Part shown: positions 1 to 8,900 of the stretch, in pieces
Position numbering within the stretch: position 1 is the stretch's first letter
Layout of the letters: each line of letters begins with the position of its first letter
Source of the DNA: Paenirhodobacter populi
Lineage (GTDB): Bacteria; Pseudomonadota; Alphaproteobacteria; Rhodobacterales; Rhodobacteraceae
Assembly: GCF_004022215.1 (NCBI RefSeq)
Contig: NZ_SAUZ01000023.1
Span: 1-64,000, forward strand
DNA: 64,000 nucleotides
Direction of reading: 5' to 3'
Notes under the pieces: model-generated
What the model was told of the DNA's origin: nothing
Database searches by the model: none
What the model saw: the letters and a program-made list of their open reading frames with translations, nothing else
Program-made: the position numbers and the translations under genes

Positions 1-286
1 CGCTCTTCGCCAGCGCCGTCGAGGGCGCGACGATGTGGCTGTAGTCGCCCGCCAGAGACACGATCAGATCGGCCAGCGGCTCGGCCAGACCATGCGCATA
101 GGCGGCATCGTCCGCCACCAGCACCTTGGCCACACCGTCGAGCGCCGCGACCGGCGCCGCATCGACCCCCTGCCCCGCCACCAGAACCGTCACCGGGCCA
201 AGCCGTTTCGCCGCCGTCAGCGCCTTCGCCGTCGCGTCCAGCGCCACCGCGCCGCCCTGCACTTCCGCAATCAGAAGAACCGCCAT
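1..286 (-). CDS. etfA: Electron transfer flavoprotein alpha subunit, N-terminal part (cut by window edge)
   Basis: About 95 N-terminal residues are present; the rest lies beyond the left edge. The protein begins [20 protein letters not shown] and continues with an ETF-alpha-like segment (VTVLVAGQGVDAAPVAALDG). Its ATG overlaps the stop of etfB (TGATG), so the two subunits are translationally coupled. In the family, EtfAB is a soluble heterodimer holding FAD and AMP that takes electrons from acyl-CoA dehydrogenases and passes them to ETF:ubiquinone oxidoreductase. Here it is the last visible gene of a run that starts with an acyl-CoA dehydrogenase, which fits a dedicated electron acceptor for that enzyme. 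Whether the genome carries another etf pair cannot be seen. Confidence 0.9.
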   Translation of the reverse strand, partial: MAVLLIAEVQGGAVALDATAKALTAAKRLGPVTVLVAGQGVDAAPVAALDGVAKVLVADDAAYAHGLAEPLADLIVSLAGDYSHIVAPSTALAKS

Positions 287-1044
287 CAGATCGCCCCCGC
301 TTCCTTCAGTTTCGCCACCAGCTCATCGACCGAGCCGACCCTGACCCCGGCCTTGCGCCCGGCGGGCTCGGCCGTCTTCACCACCGTCAGCCGGGGGCTG
401 ACGTCGACGCCGTAATCGGCGGCGGTCTTTTCAACCAGAGGTTTCTTCTTTGCCTTCATGATGTTGGGCAGGCTCGCGTAGCGCGGCTCGTTCAGCCGCA
501 GGTCGGCGGTGACGATCGCCGGCAGCGTGACCTCGATCGTCTGAAGCCCGCCATCGACCTCGCGCGTCACCTTGGCCTTCCCGCCCTCGACGGTGATTTC
601 CGAGGCGAAGGTCGCCTGCGGCCAGCCCAGCAGCGCCGCCAGCATCTGTCCCGTCGCGTTCATGTCGTTGTCGATCGCCTGCTTGCCGGTCAGGATCAAG
701 CCGGGCTGTTCCTCTTTGGCCACGGCGGCGAGGATCTTCGCCACCGCAAGCGGCTCGATATCCGTGCCCGCATCCTCGGAGGCCACAACCAGTACAGCCC
801 GGTCCGCCCCCATCGCCATCGCCGTGCGCAACGTCTCCTGCGCCTGCTTCACCCCGATCGACACCACCACGATCTCAGACGCGACGCCCTTCTCCTTCAG
901 CCGGATCGCCTCTTCCACCGCGATCTCGTCAAACGGATTCATCGACATCTTCACATTCGCAAGGTCGACGCCCGTGCCATCGGGGCGCACCCGCGGCTTG
1001 ACGTTATAGTCGATCACCCGTTTCACCGGGACCAGAACTTTCAT
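286..1044 (-). CDS. etfB: Electron transfer flavoprotein beta subunit
   Basis: A 252-aa protein beginning [20 protein letters not shown], with the conserved [20 protein letters not shown] segment and the central [20 protein letters not shown] stretch typical of EtfB, of normal family length. EtfB carries AMP and the recognition loop that docks on acyl-CoA dehydrogenases. The start at 1044 has a GGAGGAGA-type ribosome site just upstream. An upstream in-frame extension exists, but it runs through the neighbouring isomerase gene in another frame and is not coding. The gene sits 20 bp after the isomerase and overlaps etfA by one base. Probably part of the 1-5 kb operon controlled from the 5005-5020 operator. 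Confidence 0.95.
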   Translation of the reverse strand: MKVLVPVKRVIDYNVKPRVRPDGTGVDLANVKMSMNPFDEIAVEEAIRLKEKGVASEIVVVSIGVKQAQETLRTAMAMGADRAVLVVASEDAGTDIEPLAVAKILAAVAKEEQPGLILTGKQAIDNDMNATGQMLAALLGWPQATFASEITVEGGKAKVTREVDGGLQTIEVTLPAIVTADLRLNEPRYASLPNIMKAKKKPLVEKTAADYGVDVSPRLTVVKTAEPAGRKAGVRVGSVDELVAKLKEAGAI

Positions 1045-1064
1045 CTTCTCCTCCGATACTGAAA

Positions 1065-1922
1065 TCAGCAGACCGTGCGGAACCGCATCACGATGGTGTC
1101 GAGCACCTCGTCCGGATCGCGCTTCCACCAGTTGTCCGCCGAGAATATCTCGACCTCGCAGAGGCCGTCGTAGCCCGCGCCCTCGACGGCGGCGCGCAGG
1201 CCCTTCAGGTCGGCCACGCCGTCGCCCATCATGCCGCGGTCGAGCAGCACGTCGCGGGTTCCGGCGAGCCAGTCGCACAGGTGATAGCCGAGGATGCGCT
1301 CCCCGGCGCGGGCAAGCTGTGCGGGCAGGTCGGTGTCCCACCAGACATGATAGACATCGACCGCCACCCCCAGATGCGGCGAACCGATCCGGTCGCAGAT
1401 GTCCAGCGCGTCGCGCAGCGTCGTCAGGCAGGAACGGTCGCCCGCATAGACCGGATGCAGCGGCTCGATCGCCAGCCGCACGCCCTGCGCGGCCGCATGG
1501 TCGAGCGCCGCCGCGATCCGATCCGTGACCAGACCGAGGCTGCGCGCCACGCCCTTCGTCCCCGGCTCGACCCCGCCGACGACGATGGTCAGGACCGGCG
1601 CCCCCACCTCCGCCGCCATGTCGATCGAGGCGCGGAAATCGTCCATCACCGCCTGCGCCCCCACGGGCGCCAGCGGCCCGACGAGGAACGGCGTGCGGCA
1701 CAGCCCCGCCACCGCCACCCCCGCCGCGCGGGCATGGGCGCCGATGGCGGCGGCGCGGGCGCCCAGCTCGCGCCGCCAGAACACGATCCCGCCATAGCCG
1801 CGCGCGGCGCAGGCGTCGATCGTGCGTTCGGGCGACCACCCGGCGCCGGCGCCGTCCACGTTGTGGCCCAACGTTGCTGTGTTCAGAGCAAGCGCCGAGT
1901 GGTCTTTCGTGAAGTCCCGCAT
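1065..1922 (-). CDS. TIM-barrel sugar phosphate isomerase/epimerase family protein
   Basis: A 285-aa protein of the xylose-isomerase-like TIM-barrel superfamily (AP endonuclease 2 / sugar phosphate isomerase group). Visible family marks are the N-terminal strand ALNTATLG, the central [16 protein letters not shown] with a candidate metal-binding Glu and His, [15 protein letters not shown] with Asp and His, and [20 protein letters not shown] near the end, which supplies the last Glu. These residues normally bind a divalent metal for an isomerase, epimerase or dehydratase reaction on a polyol or sugar-like compound. It starts one base after the stop of the DUF993 gene, a pairing that suggests the two act on the same intermediate. 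The exact substrate cannot be named. Confidence 0.8.
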   Translation of the reverse strand: MRDFTKDHSALALNTATLGHNVDGAGAGWSPERTIDACAARGYGGIVFWRRELGARAAAIGAHARAAGVAVAGLCRTPFLVGPLAPVGAQAVMDDFRASIDMAAEVGAPVLTIVVGGVEPGTKGVARSLGLVTDRIAAALDHAAAQGVRLAIEPLHPVYAGDRSCLTTLRDALDICDRIGSPHLGVAVDVYHVWWDTDLPAQLARAGERILGYHLCDWLAGTRDVLLDRGMMGDGVADLKGLRAAVEGAGYDGLCEVEIFSADNWWKRDPDEVLDTIVMRFRTVC

Positions 1923-1923
1923 C

Positions 1924-3072
1924 TCAGGCTCCGTAGAGCCCGAGCAGGGACTTCATCCGGCTCACCGCCAGATCGGGGTCGCGCAGCAGGCCGCAGGCGT
2001 CCGACTGGCGGAAGATCTCGGTGAAATAGGGCAAGGGGCGCATCGCCTGATGGCCGTTCAGCATGATGAAATGGTCCTGGAACCCGTTCAGCCATGCAAG
2101 GAACACCACCCCCGTCTTGTAATACTGCGTCGGCGCGCGGAAGATCGTGCGGGCGAGCGGCACCGTCGGGTCGAGCGTCGCGCGGAAGCCCGCCTTGTCC
2201 CCCTCGGCCAGACGGCTGACGGCATAGGCCGCGGCGGGCGCCAGCGGATCGAAGATCCCCAGAAGCGCGTGGCTGAAGCCCTGATCGTCGCCCTCGATCA
2301 GCTCGGGATAGTTGAAATCGTCGCCGGTATACATCTTCACGCCTTCGGGCAGGCGGCGGCGCAGGGTGATTTCCTTGTCCTTGTCGAGCAGCGACATCTT
2401 GATGCCGTCGACCTTGGCGAGGTTCTGTTCGATCACCGCCAGCACGGTCTCCAGCGCCTGCGGGAAATCGGACGATCCCCAGTAGCCCGCCAGCGCCGGG
2501 TCGAACATCTCGCCCAGCCAGTGCAGGATCACCGGCTCGTCGCAGGCGGCCAGAACCTTGGCGTAGACATGCAGGTAATCGTCGGGCGAGGTGGCGACGC
2601 GGGCGAGCGCCCGGCTCGCCATCAGCACGATCCGCCCGCCAAGGGACTGGATCGCCTCGACCTGCTCCAGATAGGCGCGGATCACGTCGTCGAGCGTCTT
2701 TGCATCGGCCGGGTCCAGATGGTCGGTGCCGCAGCCGTTGCCGACGAGCGCCTCGGGAACCTCGGCGCGGGTGCGCCGGATCAGCTCCAGCGCGCCGGGC
2801 CAGTCGAGCCCCATGCCGCGCTGCGCGGTGTCCATCGCCTCGGCGATGCCAAGGCCCAGCCCCGCCAGATAGCGGCGGAATTCCATCGTCTTGTCCCAAT
2901 CCACCGCCGCCCGGCCCGAAGGATCGTTGGCGGTGAAGGGATCGGCGACGACATGCGCCGCGGAATAGACGATGCGGGCCGGATTGGCGGGCAGCACCGC
3001 CTTGGCGATCGGCGTGCCGGTCAGGTGATAGTCGCTCAGGCGGCCCTGAGTGTCAGGAAGTGCGATCTTCAT
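1924..3072 (-). CDS. DUF993 / dihydrodipicolinate-synthase-like family protein
   Basis: A 382-aa protein matching the DUF993 family, often labelled dihydrodipicolinate synthase-like, a group thought to have an aldolase-type TIM barrel. The N-terminus has MKIALPDTQGRLSDYHLTGT and the middle has GIKMSLLDKDKEITLRRRLP, which provides a Lys placed as expected for a Schiff-base lysine, followed by VKMYTGDDFNYPELI. Start at 3072 is preceded by a GAGGACATGCC ribosome site. It lies between an SDR and the isomerase in a tight operon. By position it may be the carbon-carbon bond cleaving or forming step of the local pathway. That role is inference; no reaction is known to me for this family. Confidence 0.75.
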   Translation of the reverse strand: MKIALPDTQGRLSDYHLTGTPIAKAVLPANPARIVYSAAHVVADPFTANDPSGRAAVDWDKTMEFRRYLAGLGLGIAEAMDTAQRGMGLDWPGALELIRRTRAEVPEALVGNGCGTDHLDPADAKTLDDVIRAYLEQVEAIQSLGGRIVLMASRALARVATSPDDYLHVYAKVLAACDEPVILHWLGEMFDPALAGYWGSSDFPQALETVLAVIEQNLAKVDGIKMSLLDKDKEITLRRRLPEGVKMYTGDDFNYPELIEGDDQGFSHALLGIFDPLAPAAAYAVSRLAEGDKAGFRATLDPTVPLARTIFRAPTQYYKTGVVFLAWLNGFQDHFIMLNGHQAMRPLPYFTEIFRQSDACGLLRDPDLAVSRMKSLLGLYGA

Positions 3073-3081
3073 GGCATGTCC

Positions 3082-3849
3082 TCAGAAGCGGGGAACCAGC
3101 AACCCGGCGTCGGCCGAGATCGCCTGTCCGGTGGTATAGGGCAGCCGCCCCGATGCCAGCGACGCGATGATGCCGCCCATGTCGGCGGGCTGGCCGACGC
3201 GCGGGAAGAGGGTCAGCCCCTCCTCGGCGCGCTTGCGGTAGCTGTCGATGACGGGGGCGGTCATTTCCGTGGCGATGAGGCCGGGCTGCACGTCGTAGAC
3301 GGCGATGTTCTCCGGCCCGAGCCGCACGGCGAGCGCCTTCGACACCATCGCGGCGGCGGCTTTCGACGCGCAGTATTCCGCCCGCTGCACCGCCACCGCC
3401 ACCGCGTTGGACGAGGTGACGTTGACGATGGAATGGAACAGGTCGACCGGGCGCTCGCGCGTCAGCAGACGCCGGGCGAAGGCCTGCGAGAGGAAGAACA
3501 TCGCCTTGGTGTTGACGGTCAGGCAGCGGTCCCAGCTTGCTTCGGAGACGTCGAGCAGGTCGCCGCGTTGCAGCACCCCGACGCCCGCGTTGTTCACCAG
3601 CGTCGTCAGCGGGCCGATCTGGTCTTCGATCCGCGCCAGCGCCGCGTCATGGCCGGCGATGTCGGTCACGTCGAAGGGCGCGGCGCAGACCGGCACGCCA
3701 AGCGCCGCGATCCGCGCGACGGCGGCGTGGAGTTCTGCGTCGTCGAAGGGGCCGTTCACCGCGATGGCAAAGCCTTCGCGGGCCAGCGCCTCGGCCGCCG
3801 CGAGGCCGATGCCGCGCGACGATCCGGTGACAAGGGCTGCCTGTCTCAT
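3082..3849 (-). CDS. SDR-family 3-ketoacyl reductase/dehydrogenase
   Basis: A 255-aa classical short-chain dehydrogenase/reductase. The NAD(P) loop is VTGSSRGIG near residue 7, the NAG motif appears in LVNNAGVGVLQRG, and the catalytic pair is Y-x-x-x-K in AEYCASKAAA, preceded by Ser in VNVTSSNA. It ends with a typical dimerising C-terminus (GQAISADAGLLVPRF). The ATG overlaps the stop of the upstream acyl-CoA dehydrogenase as ATGA, so both are made together. In a beta-oxidation-like order it would interconvert a 3-hydroxyacyl and a 3-oxoacyl compound after desaturation and hydration. The real substrate may instead be a polyol. Confidence 0.88.
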   Translation of the reverse strand: MRQAALVTGSSRGIGLAAAEALAREGFAIAVNGPFDDAELHAAVARIAALGVPVCAAPFDVTDIAGHDAALARIEDQIGPLTTLVNNAGVGVLQRGDLLDVSEASWDRCLTVNTKAMFFLSQAFARRLLTRERPVDLFHSIVNVTSSNAVAVAVQRAEYCASKAAAAMVSKALAVRLGPENIAVYDVQPGLIATEMTAPVIDSYRKRAEEGLTLFPRVGQPADMGGIIASLASGRLPYTTGQAISADAGLLVPRF

Positions 3850-4988
3850 CCCCGGGCCCCTTTCTTCAGCAGCTCGCGCGCGATGATCATGCGCTGGATC
3901 TGGTTGGTGCCCTCGTAGATCTGGGTGATCTTGGCGTCGCGGTAGAGCCTTTCGACCTCGAAGCCCCGGATATAGCCCGAGCCCCCGAACACCTGCACCG
4001 CATCCGCCGTGCGCGCGACCGCCATGTCACCGGCGAAGCATTTCGCCATCGAGCAGGCCTTGGTCGCGTCCTGCCCCCGGTCGATTTTCGTCGCGGCGGA
4101 ATGGACCAGCAGCCGCGCCGCCTCGATGTCCTTCGCCATGTCGGCGAGCAGCCATTGCACGCCCTGAAATTCGGCGATCGCCTTGCCGAACTGCTTGCGG
4201 GTGCCCGCGTATTCCAGCGCCGCTTCAAGCCCCGCCTGCCCGATGCCCACGGCGAGCGAGGCGATCCCCACCCGGCCCTTGTCGAGCACGCTCATCATCA
4301 TGTGGAAGCCGCGGTTCTGCTCGCCCAGAAGCGCATCCGCCCCGAGCCGCACATCGGTGAAGTTCAGCGCGCCGACCTGGCTCGCCCGCTGGCCCATCTT
4401 GTGTTCCTTGGGGCCACGCTCGACGCCCGCCGCATGCAGGTCGACGATGAAGATCGACATGCCGCGGTTGCCCGCCTCCTTGTCCGTGCGGGCAAGGACG
4501 AAGCCGGTATCGGCGACGGGGGCGTTGTGGATCCAGATCTTGCCGCCGTTCAGCACCCAGCCGTCGCCATCGCGAACGGCGGTGGTGCGGATGCCGGACA
4601 CATCGGTCCCGGCCTCCGGCTCGGTGATGCAATAGGCGACCTTGCGCTTCATCGCCAGCACCTCGGGCAGCATCTTGCGCTGCGCCTCGGTGCCGTGGCG
4701 CACCAGCAGCGTCGAGATCAGTTCGAGCAGGCCGCACTGGTCGGCGACGCTCGCGTAGCCGCGCGCCAGCTCCTCCATCACCACGGCATAGGTGAGCGTG
4801 TCGAAGCCGGGTCCGCCCAGTTCCTCGGGCACGCCGATGCCGAACAGGCCAAGTTCGGCCATCTGGTCGTAGATTTCGGACGGAAAGCGTTCGTCGCGAT
4901 CCAAGGCCTCGGCCGCGGGGCGGATGACCTCGTCGGCGAAGGCGCGCGTCATGTCGCGGACCTGTTCCTGCGTTTCGGTGAGATACAT
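3846..4988 (-). CDS. Acyl-CoA dehydrogenase
   Basis: A 380-aa protein of normal family length that uses FAD to introduce a trans-2,3 double bond in an acyl-CoA. It shows the signature YCITEPEAGTDVSGI, the middle beta-domain WVLNGGKIWIHNAPVADT, the FAD/ETF region GRVGIASLAVGIGQAG and the C-terminal catalytic-Glu segment QIYEGTNQIQRMIIAREL. Start was set at 4988 (MYLTETQEQ) because AGGGAGG precedes it; a TTG 15 bases upstream is weaker. First gene of an operon that ends in etfBA, which supplies its electron acceptor. The promoter region holds a palindrome (5005-5020) overlapping the likely start of transcription. Confidence 0.95.
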   Translation of the reverse strand: MYLTETQEQVRDMTRAFADEVIRPAAEALDRDERFPSEIYDQMAELGLFGIGVPEELGGPGFDTLTYAVVMEELARGYASVADQCGLLELISTLLVRHGTEAQRKMLPEVLAMKRKVAYCITEPEAGTDVSGIRTTAVRDGDGWVLNGGKIWIHNAPVADTGFVLARTDKEAGNRGMSIFIVDLHAAGVERGPKEHKMGQRASQVGALNFTDVRLGADALLGEQNRGFHMMMSVLDKGRVGIASLAVGIGQAGLEAALEYAGTRKQFGKAIAEFQGVQWLLADMAKDIEAARLLVHSAATKIDRGQDATKACSMAKCFAGDMAVARTADAVQVFGGSGYIRGFEVERLYRDAKITQIYEGTNQIQRMIIARELLKKGARG

Positions 4989-5004
4989 CGATTCCTCCCT
5001 CAAT

Positions 5005-5020
5005 GTAACTATCCAGTTAC
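5005..5020. promoter_or_regulatory. Candidate operator A: GTAACTATCCAGTTAC
   Basis: Perfect 6-bp arms (GTAACT and AGTTAC) around a 4-bp centre, 16 bp upstream of the acyl-CoA dehydrogenase start. The same 16-mer with one change lies at 8817-8832, and related sites lie at 5109-5124 and 18781-18796. The position fits a repressor blocking the acyl-CoA dehydrogenase operon. The TetR protein encoded at 18937 is the likely binder (inference). Confidence 0.7.
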
Positions 5021-5108
5021 TTTTATTTTCCCCACCGTCCTCCGGTCAAGCCCGAAAAACGGCGGATCGGCGATTGTCGCTTGAAATTCCGCCGGAAGCG
5101 GTCCAGCA

Positions 5109-5124
5109 ATAACCATATGGTTAC
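5109..5124. promoter_or_regulatory. Candidate operator B: ATAACCATATGGTTAC
   Basis: Contains the perfect 14-bp palindrome TAACCATATGGTTA directly in front of the ribosome site of the aldo/keto reductase at 5139. It has the same half-site (GGTTAC) and spacing as operator A, 88 bp away in the same divergent promoter region, so each transcription direction has its own site. Confidence 0.65.
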
Positions 5125-5138
5125 TTGGAGGAGGACCA

Positions 5139-6155
5139 ATGAAACCCGCAGTCATGAACAAATTCGGCCGCACCGACCTTGAGGTGACGTCCTTCGCCTT
5201 CGGCACCGCGCCCGTCGGCAACATCTTCCGCGAGATCGACGACGCGACGTCCGAGGCGATGTTCGACCACGCCTGGGAGGCCGGCGTGCGCTATTTCGAC
5301 ACCGCGCCGATGTATGGCCACGGCCTGTCCGAACTGCGCACGGGCCATGCCCTGCGCTGGAAGAACCGCGACGATTACGTGCTGTCGTCCAAGGTCGGCC
5401 GGGTGCTGCATCCGGCGCCGCGCGGCTCCATCGATTTCGCGCCCTGGGTCAACGCGGGCGCGTTCCGCATGGAATTCGACTACAGCTACGACGGCACGAT
5501 GCGGTCCTTCGAGGACAGCCTGCAACGGCTCGGCCTCGAACGCATCGACATCGTGTTCATCCACGACATCGACGTCTACACCCGCGGCGCGGAACAGCCC
5601 GAGGTCTTCCGTCAGGCGATGGACGGCTGCTACCGCGCGCTGGCGCGGCTGCGCGACGAAAAGGTGGTCAAGGCGATCGGCGTCGGCGTCAACGAATGGG
5701 AGGTCTGCCACGAGGCGCTGAAGCAACGAGATTTCGACGGCTTCCTGCTGGCCGGGCGCTATACCCTGCTGGAACAGGACGCGCTGAACGAATTCCTGCC
5801 TTTGTGCGAGGAACGCGGCGCCTCGGTCGTGGTCGGGGGCGGGTTCAACTCGGGCATTCTGGCGACGGGGGCGAAGCCCGGCGCGAAATACAACTACGCC
5901 CCCGCGCCCGAGGAGATCATGACCCGCGTGGCGAAGATCGAGGAGGTCTGCGCGGATCACGACGTGCCCCTCGCGGCGGCGGCGCTGCAATTCGTGGTGG
6001 CGCATCCGGCGGTGGCGTCCTTCTGCGCGGGCACCCGCACGGTCGGGCAACTGGAACACAACCTCGCCTGGATGAACCATCCGATTCCCGCGGAGTTCTG
6101 GACCACACTGAAGGATCGCGGCCTCTTGCGGCAGGATGCGCCGGTGCCGGGCTGA
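5139..6155 (+). CDS. Aldo/keto reductase (D-threo-aldose 1-dehydrogenase-like)
   Basis: A 338-aa aldo/keto reductase. The catalytic tetrad is visible: Asp and Tyr in YFDTAPMYGHG, Lys in VLSSKVGRV and His in VFIHDIDVY. The long loop after the Lys (HPAPRGSIDFAPWVNAG) and overall length resemble the L-fucose / D-threo-aldose dehydrogenase and pyridoxal dehydrogenase subgroup, which oxidises cyclic hemiacetals to lactones with NAD(P). The start has a strong GGAGGAGGA site. It is divergent from the acyl-CoA dehydrogenase operon, with a shared 150-bp promoter region carrying operators A and B, so it is predicted to be induced together with that operon. Substrate unknown. Confidence 0.88.
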   Translation: MKPAVMNKFGRTDLEVTSFAFGTAPVGNIFREIDDATSEAMFDHAWEAGVRYFDTAPMYGHGLSELRTGHALRWKNRDDYVLSSKVGRVLHPAPRGSIDFAPWVNAGAFRMEFDYSYDGTMRSFEDSLQRLGLERIDIVFIHDIDVYTRGAEQPEVFRQAMDGCYRALARLRDEKVVKAIGVGVNEWEVCHEALKQRDFDGFLLAGRYTLLEQDALNEFLPLCEERGASVVVGGGFNSGILATGAKPGAKYNYAPAPEEIMTRVAKIEEVCADHDVPLAAAALQFVVAHPAVASFCAGTRTVGQLEHNLAWMNHPIPAEFWTTLKDRGLLRQDAPVPG

Positions 6156-6271
6156 CGTATTTGCCCCCGGACAAATGGCTTTCGCGAGCGAGCCGGAAAC
6201 AAGCGTCCTTCCAGTGGAAGGACGCGCAGGCATCTCCGAAACCGGGATCGCACTCCCCATGGATGGGCTGG

Positions 6272-6378
6272 CAGGGGGCCAGCCCCCTCGCCCGTTCCGG
6301 GCATTCGGCGAGCCAATCTTCCACCGGAAGATCGGCTTGCCCGCCTCATCCCGGGATATTTATGGAAACACGAAAGGC
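6272..6378 (+). repeat. Intergenic element copy 1 (interrupted)
   Basis: Lies in the convergent gap 6156-6437. It has the conserved hairpin GGGGGCCAGCCCCC, then stem GCCCG-TTC-CGGGC, then about 46 extra bases, then the core TCCCGGGATATTTATGG. The spacer between stems and core is unique to this copy. The rest of the gap shows no gene. Confidence 0.75.
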
Positions 6379-6437
6379 GATACGCGGCATCGTGGGATAT
6401 TGGCATGCGGTCGGATCCCCGGGCGTGGGATCGGGGA

Positions 6438-7220
6438 TCAATCCCCCGGCGAATCGAAGCGGGTCGGGCGTTTTTCGCGGAAGGCGGCGAGGCCTTCACG
6501 CAGATCGTCGGATCCCGCCGCGACGATTCCGGCGAGGGTTTCCAGAACCCGTTCCCGTTCCTCGCCCTCGGCGGCGTTGATCAGCATCTTGCACAGCTCG
6601 GTCGCGCGCGGGGCGCGGGCGATCACCTGCGCCGCCAGCGCCTCGGCCGCCGCCATGCCCCCGCCCTGCGGCACGACCTGATCGACGAGGCCGAGGCGCA
6701 GGGCCTCCTCGGCCCCGAAGACCTCGCCGAACAGCGCCATCCGCCGCACCGTGCCGGCACCGAAGCGGCGCACGGCGCGCTGTGTGCCAGACCAGCCGGG
6801 AATGATGCCCAAGCCCGCCTCGGGCAGACCGATGCGGACATGCGCCTCGGCCAGCCGGTAATCGGCGCAGGCGGCGAGTTCCAGCCCGCCGCCGAGGCAG
6901 GAGCCGTTCAGCACCGCGATCAGTGGCTGGCGCAGGCGGGCGAGCGCGTCGAAGGCGTCATGCCCGCCGCGCAGCCAGAACCGCCCGAAATCCTCGGGCG
7001 TGAGCGCCGACCATGCCGCGATGTCGCCCCCCGCGCAGAAGGCCCGGTCCCCCGCGCCGGTCAGGATCACCACCCGCGCGGGCGAGCGCTCGATCCGCGC
7101 ACAGAGCACGGGCAGGGCGGCGACCATCTCGGCATCGAGGGCGTTGAGCTTGTCCGCCCGCCGGATCGTCAGGCGGGCGATGCCGCCCTCGATCCGCAGG
7201 TCCAGCCGCGGGTCGGTCAC
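6438..7220 (-). CDS. Enoyl-CoA hydratase/isomerase family protein
   Basis: A 260-aa crotonase-fold protein. The oxyanion-hole segments are AFCAGGDIAAW and NGSCLGGGLELAACADY, and both catalytic glutamates of true hydratases are present (LELAA and GLPEAGLGIIPGWSGTQR). It therefore probably adds water to an enoyl-CoA rather than acting as a hydrolase or isomerase. Its ATG overlaps the end of the CoA-transferase gene (ATGA), so the two are coupled. In the predicted regulon it follows acyl-CoA dehydrogenase. It ends convergently with the aldo/keto reductase gene. Confidence 0.92.
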   Translation of the reverse strand: MTDPRLDLRIEGGIARLTIRRADKLNALDAEMVAALPVLCARIERSPARVVILTGAGDRAFCAGGDIAAWSALTPEDFGRFWLRGGHDAFDALARLRQPLIAVLNGSCLGGGLELAACADYRLAEAHVRIGLPEAGLGIIPGWSGTQRAVRRFGAGTVRRMALFGEVFGAEEALRLGLVDQVVPQGGGMAAAEALAAQVIARAPRATELCKMLINAAEGEERERVLETLAGIVAAGSDDLREGLAAFREKRPTRFDSPGD

Positions 7221-8788
7221 AGCCGCAGCCCCATCGGGTCCTCGGCAAACAGCGCCGCGTCCATCACCCGCAGATTCTCCGCCACGCGCAGCGGCGTCGC
7301 CGCCTGATCCAGCACGTCGCGCTGCAGGTCGATGCCCGGCGCGATTTCCGTCACCGTCAGCCCCTCGGGCAGCAGGCGCAGCACGCAGCGTTCGGTGACA
7401 TAGGACACCTCCTGCCCCTGCGCCACCGCGCGACGACCGGAGAAGCTGACCTGATCCACCTTCGGCACGATCTTCGCCACCTTGCCCTCGCGGTCGATCA
7501 CCAGCCGGCCATCCTCGATCCGCATCTTCGCCCCGGCGTTGAAATTGCCGGAAAAGACGATCTTGCGCGCCCGCGCGGTGATGTCGACGAAGCCCCCCGC
7601 CCCGGCGGTGCGGTGCGGCGTCGCGGCGAGGCGGCTGACATTGACCGAGCCCTCGGCGTCGATTTCAAGGAAGGACAGCAGCGAGCAATCGAACCCGCCC
7701 GCCTGGAAATAGCTGAACTGATGCGGCGAGGCGACGAAGGCCTCGGCGTTGCTGGCGCAGCCGAACTTGAAGTCGAGCAGCGGCACCCCGCCGACCGGGC
7801 CCTGCTCGATCACCCATGTCACCGCGCCGTGCAGGCCCTCCTCGATCAGGATGCGCGGCACGTTGGCGGAGATGCCGAAGCCGATGTTCACCGCCCAGCC
7901 GGATTTCAGCTCCTGCGCGACGCGCCGCGCAATCACCTTGCCGGGGTTGAACGCCGCCATCTGGAAGCTGGAGAGCGGGCGGAAGATCTCGCCCGAGATC
8001 GCCGGGTCGTAGACCGTCGCGGTGGTCTGCAGCTGATCCGGCGCCTCGACGATGACATCGACCAGAATCCCCGGCACCCGCACGTCATGCGGCTTCAGCG
8101 TGCCCTGCGCCGCCACCCGCTTGACCTGCGCGATCACCAGCCCGCCGCAGTTATGCGCGGCCAGCGCCATTTCCATCGCGCCAAGCGTCGCGCCCTCGTT
8201 CTCGAAGGTCAGGTTGCCGTTCTCGTCCGCCGTGGTCGCGCGGATGATCGCCACATCGGGGCGCAGCGCGGGGAAGTAAAGCCAGTCCTCCCCCTCGAAC
8301 GCCACGCGCCGGACGATGGGCGCATCGCGCGCCACCGCGTTCATCGCCCCGCCTTCCAGTTCCGGATCGACGAAGGTGTCCATCCCCACCTTGGTCAGCA
8401 CGCCGGGCCGCTGCGCCGCGCCCTCGCGCAGCATGTCGAAGACGACGCCCGACGGCAGGTTGTAGGCCGCAAGGTCGTTCGCCAGAATCCGTTGCCAGAT
8501 GCGCGGCGGCTCGGCGTTCGACGGGCCCGAGGGGTAGGACCCGCCGATGATCCGCGAAATCATCCCCGGGAACGCAATGTGGTCCACGCCGGGCGAGCCG
8601 AACATGTCCCCCGCCGCGATCGGGTGGATCGTCGTCAGCCCCCTTGGCGCCCCCTCGCGCTCGAACCTCTCGCCCAAAGCCTTGAGCACCGCATCCGGGC
8701 ACAGAAGCCCCGAAGACGCATTGACGGCGACCATCGCGCCCTCACGAACCAGACCGACCGCCTCCTGCGCGGATTTGACTTTCGACAT
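7217..8788 (-). CDS. Acyl-CoA:acetate/3-ketoacid CoA transferase (fused alpha-beta)
   Basis: A 523-aa single-chain family I CoA transferase like E. coli YdiF, with the alpha half (about 1-280) and beta half (about 300-515) fused. The expected catalytic Glu is E328 in VTWVIEQGPVGGVP, which forms the glutamyl-CoA thioester in this family. NIGFGISANVPR marks the start of the beta half. It would activate a carboxylic acid using acetyl-CoA or another acyl-CoA as donor. The start at 8788 has an AGGAGGAG site. It heads a two-gene operon with enoyl-CoA hydratase, controlled from operator C, and is probably the acid-activation step of the local pathway. Confidence 0.92.
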   Translation of the reverse strand: MSKVKSAQEAVGLVREGAMVAVNASSGLLCPDAVLKALGERFEREGAPRGLTTIHPIAAGDMFGSPGVDHIAFPGMISRIIGGSYPSGPSNAEPPRIWQRILANDLAAYNLPSGVVFDMLREGAAQRPGVLTKVGMDTFVDPELEGGAMNAVARDAPIVRRVAFEGEDWLYFPALRPDVAIIRATTADENGNLTFENEGATLGAMEMALAAHNCGGLVIAQVKRVAAQGTLKPHDVRVPGILVDVIVEAPDQLQTTATVYDPAISGEIFRPLSSFQMAAFNPGKVIARRVAQELKSGWAVNIGFGISANVPRILIEEGLHGAVTWVIEQGPVGGVPLLDFKFGCASNAEAFVASPHQFSYFQAGGFDCSLLSFLEIDAEGSVNVSRLAATPHRTAGAGGFVDITARARKIVFSGNFNAGAKMRIEDGRLVIDREGKVAKIVPKVDQVSFSGRRAVAQGQEVSYVTERCVLRLLPEGLTVTEIAPGIDLQRDVLDQAATPLRVAENLRVMDAALFAEDPMGLRL

Positions 8789-8816
8789 TGCGCTCCTCCT
8801 GCGACATTGCCATGAT

Positions 8817-8832
8817 GTAACTATCCGGTTAC
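8817..8832. promoter_or_regulatory. Candidate operator C: GTAACTATCCGGTTAC
   Basis: Matches operator A at 15 of 16 bases and lies in the 112-bp divergent promoter between the CoA transferase (minus) and an aldo/keto reductase (plus). One site could control both directions. Confidence 0.7.
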
Positions 8833-8900
8833 ATATCTACCGGCGTTCGGAGGGTGCGGCAAGACGGAATCTTCCGCCCGCGGACGATGGAGGGGGAGAG

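Noticed and set aside
1822-3918. Plus-strand open frame of about 700 codons across the DUF993 and SDR genes
   Set aside because: It spans two real genes and their junction in antisense and reads as compositional noise.
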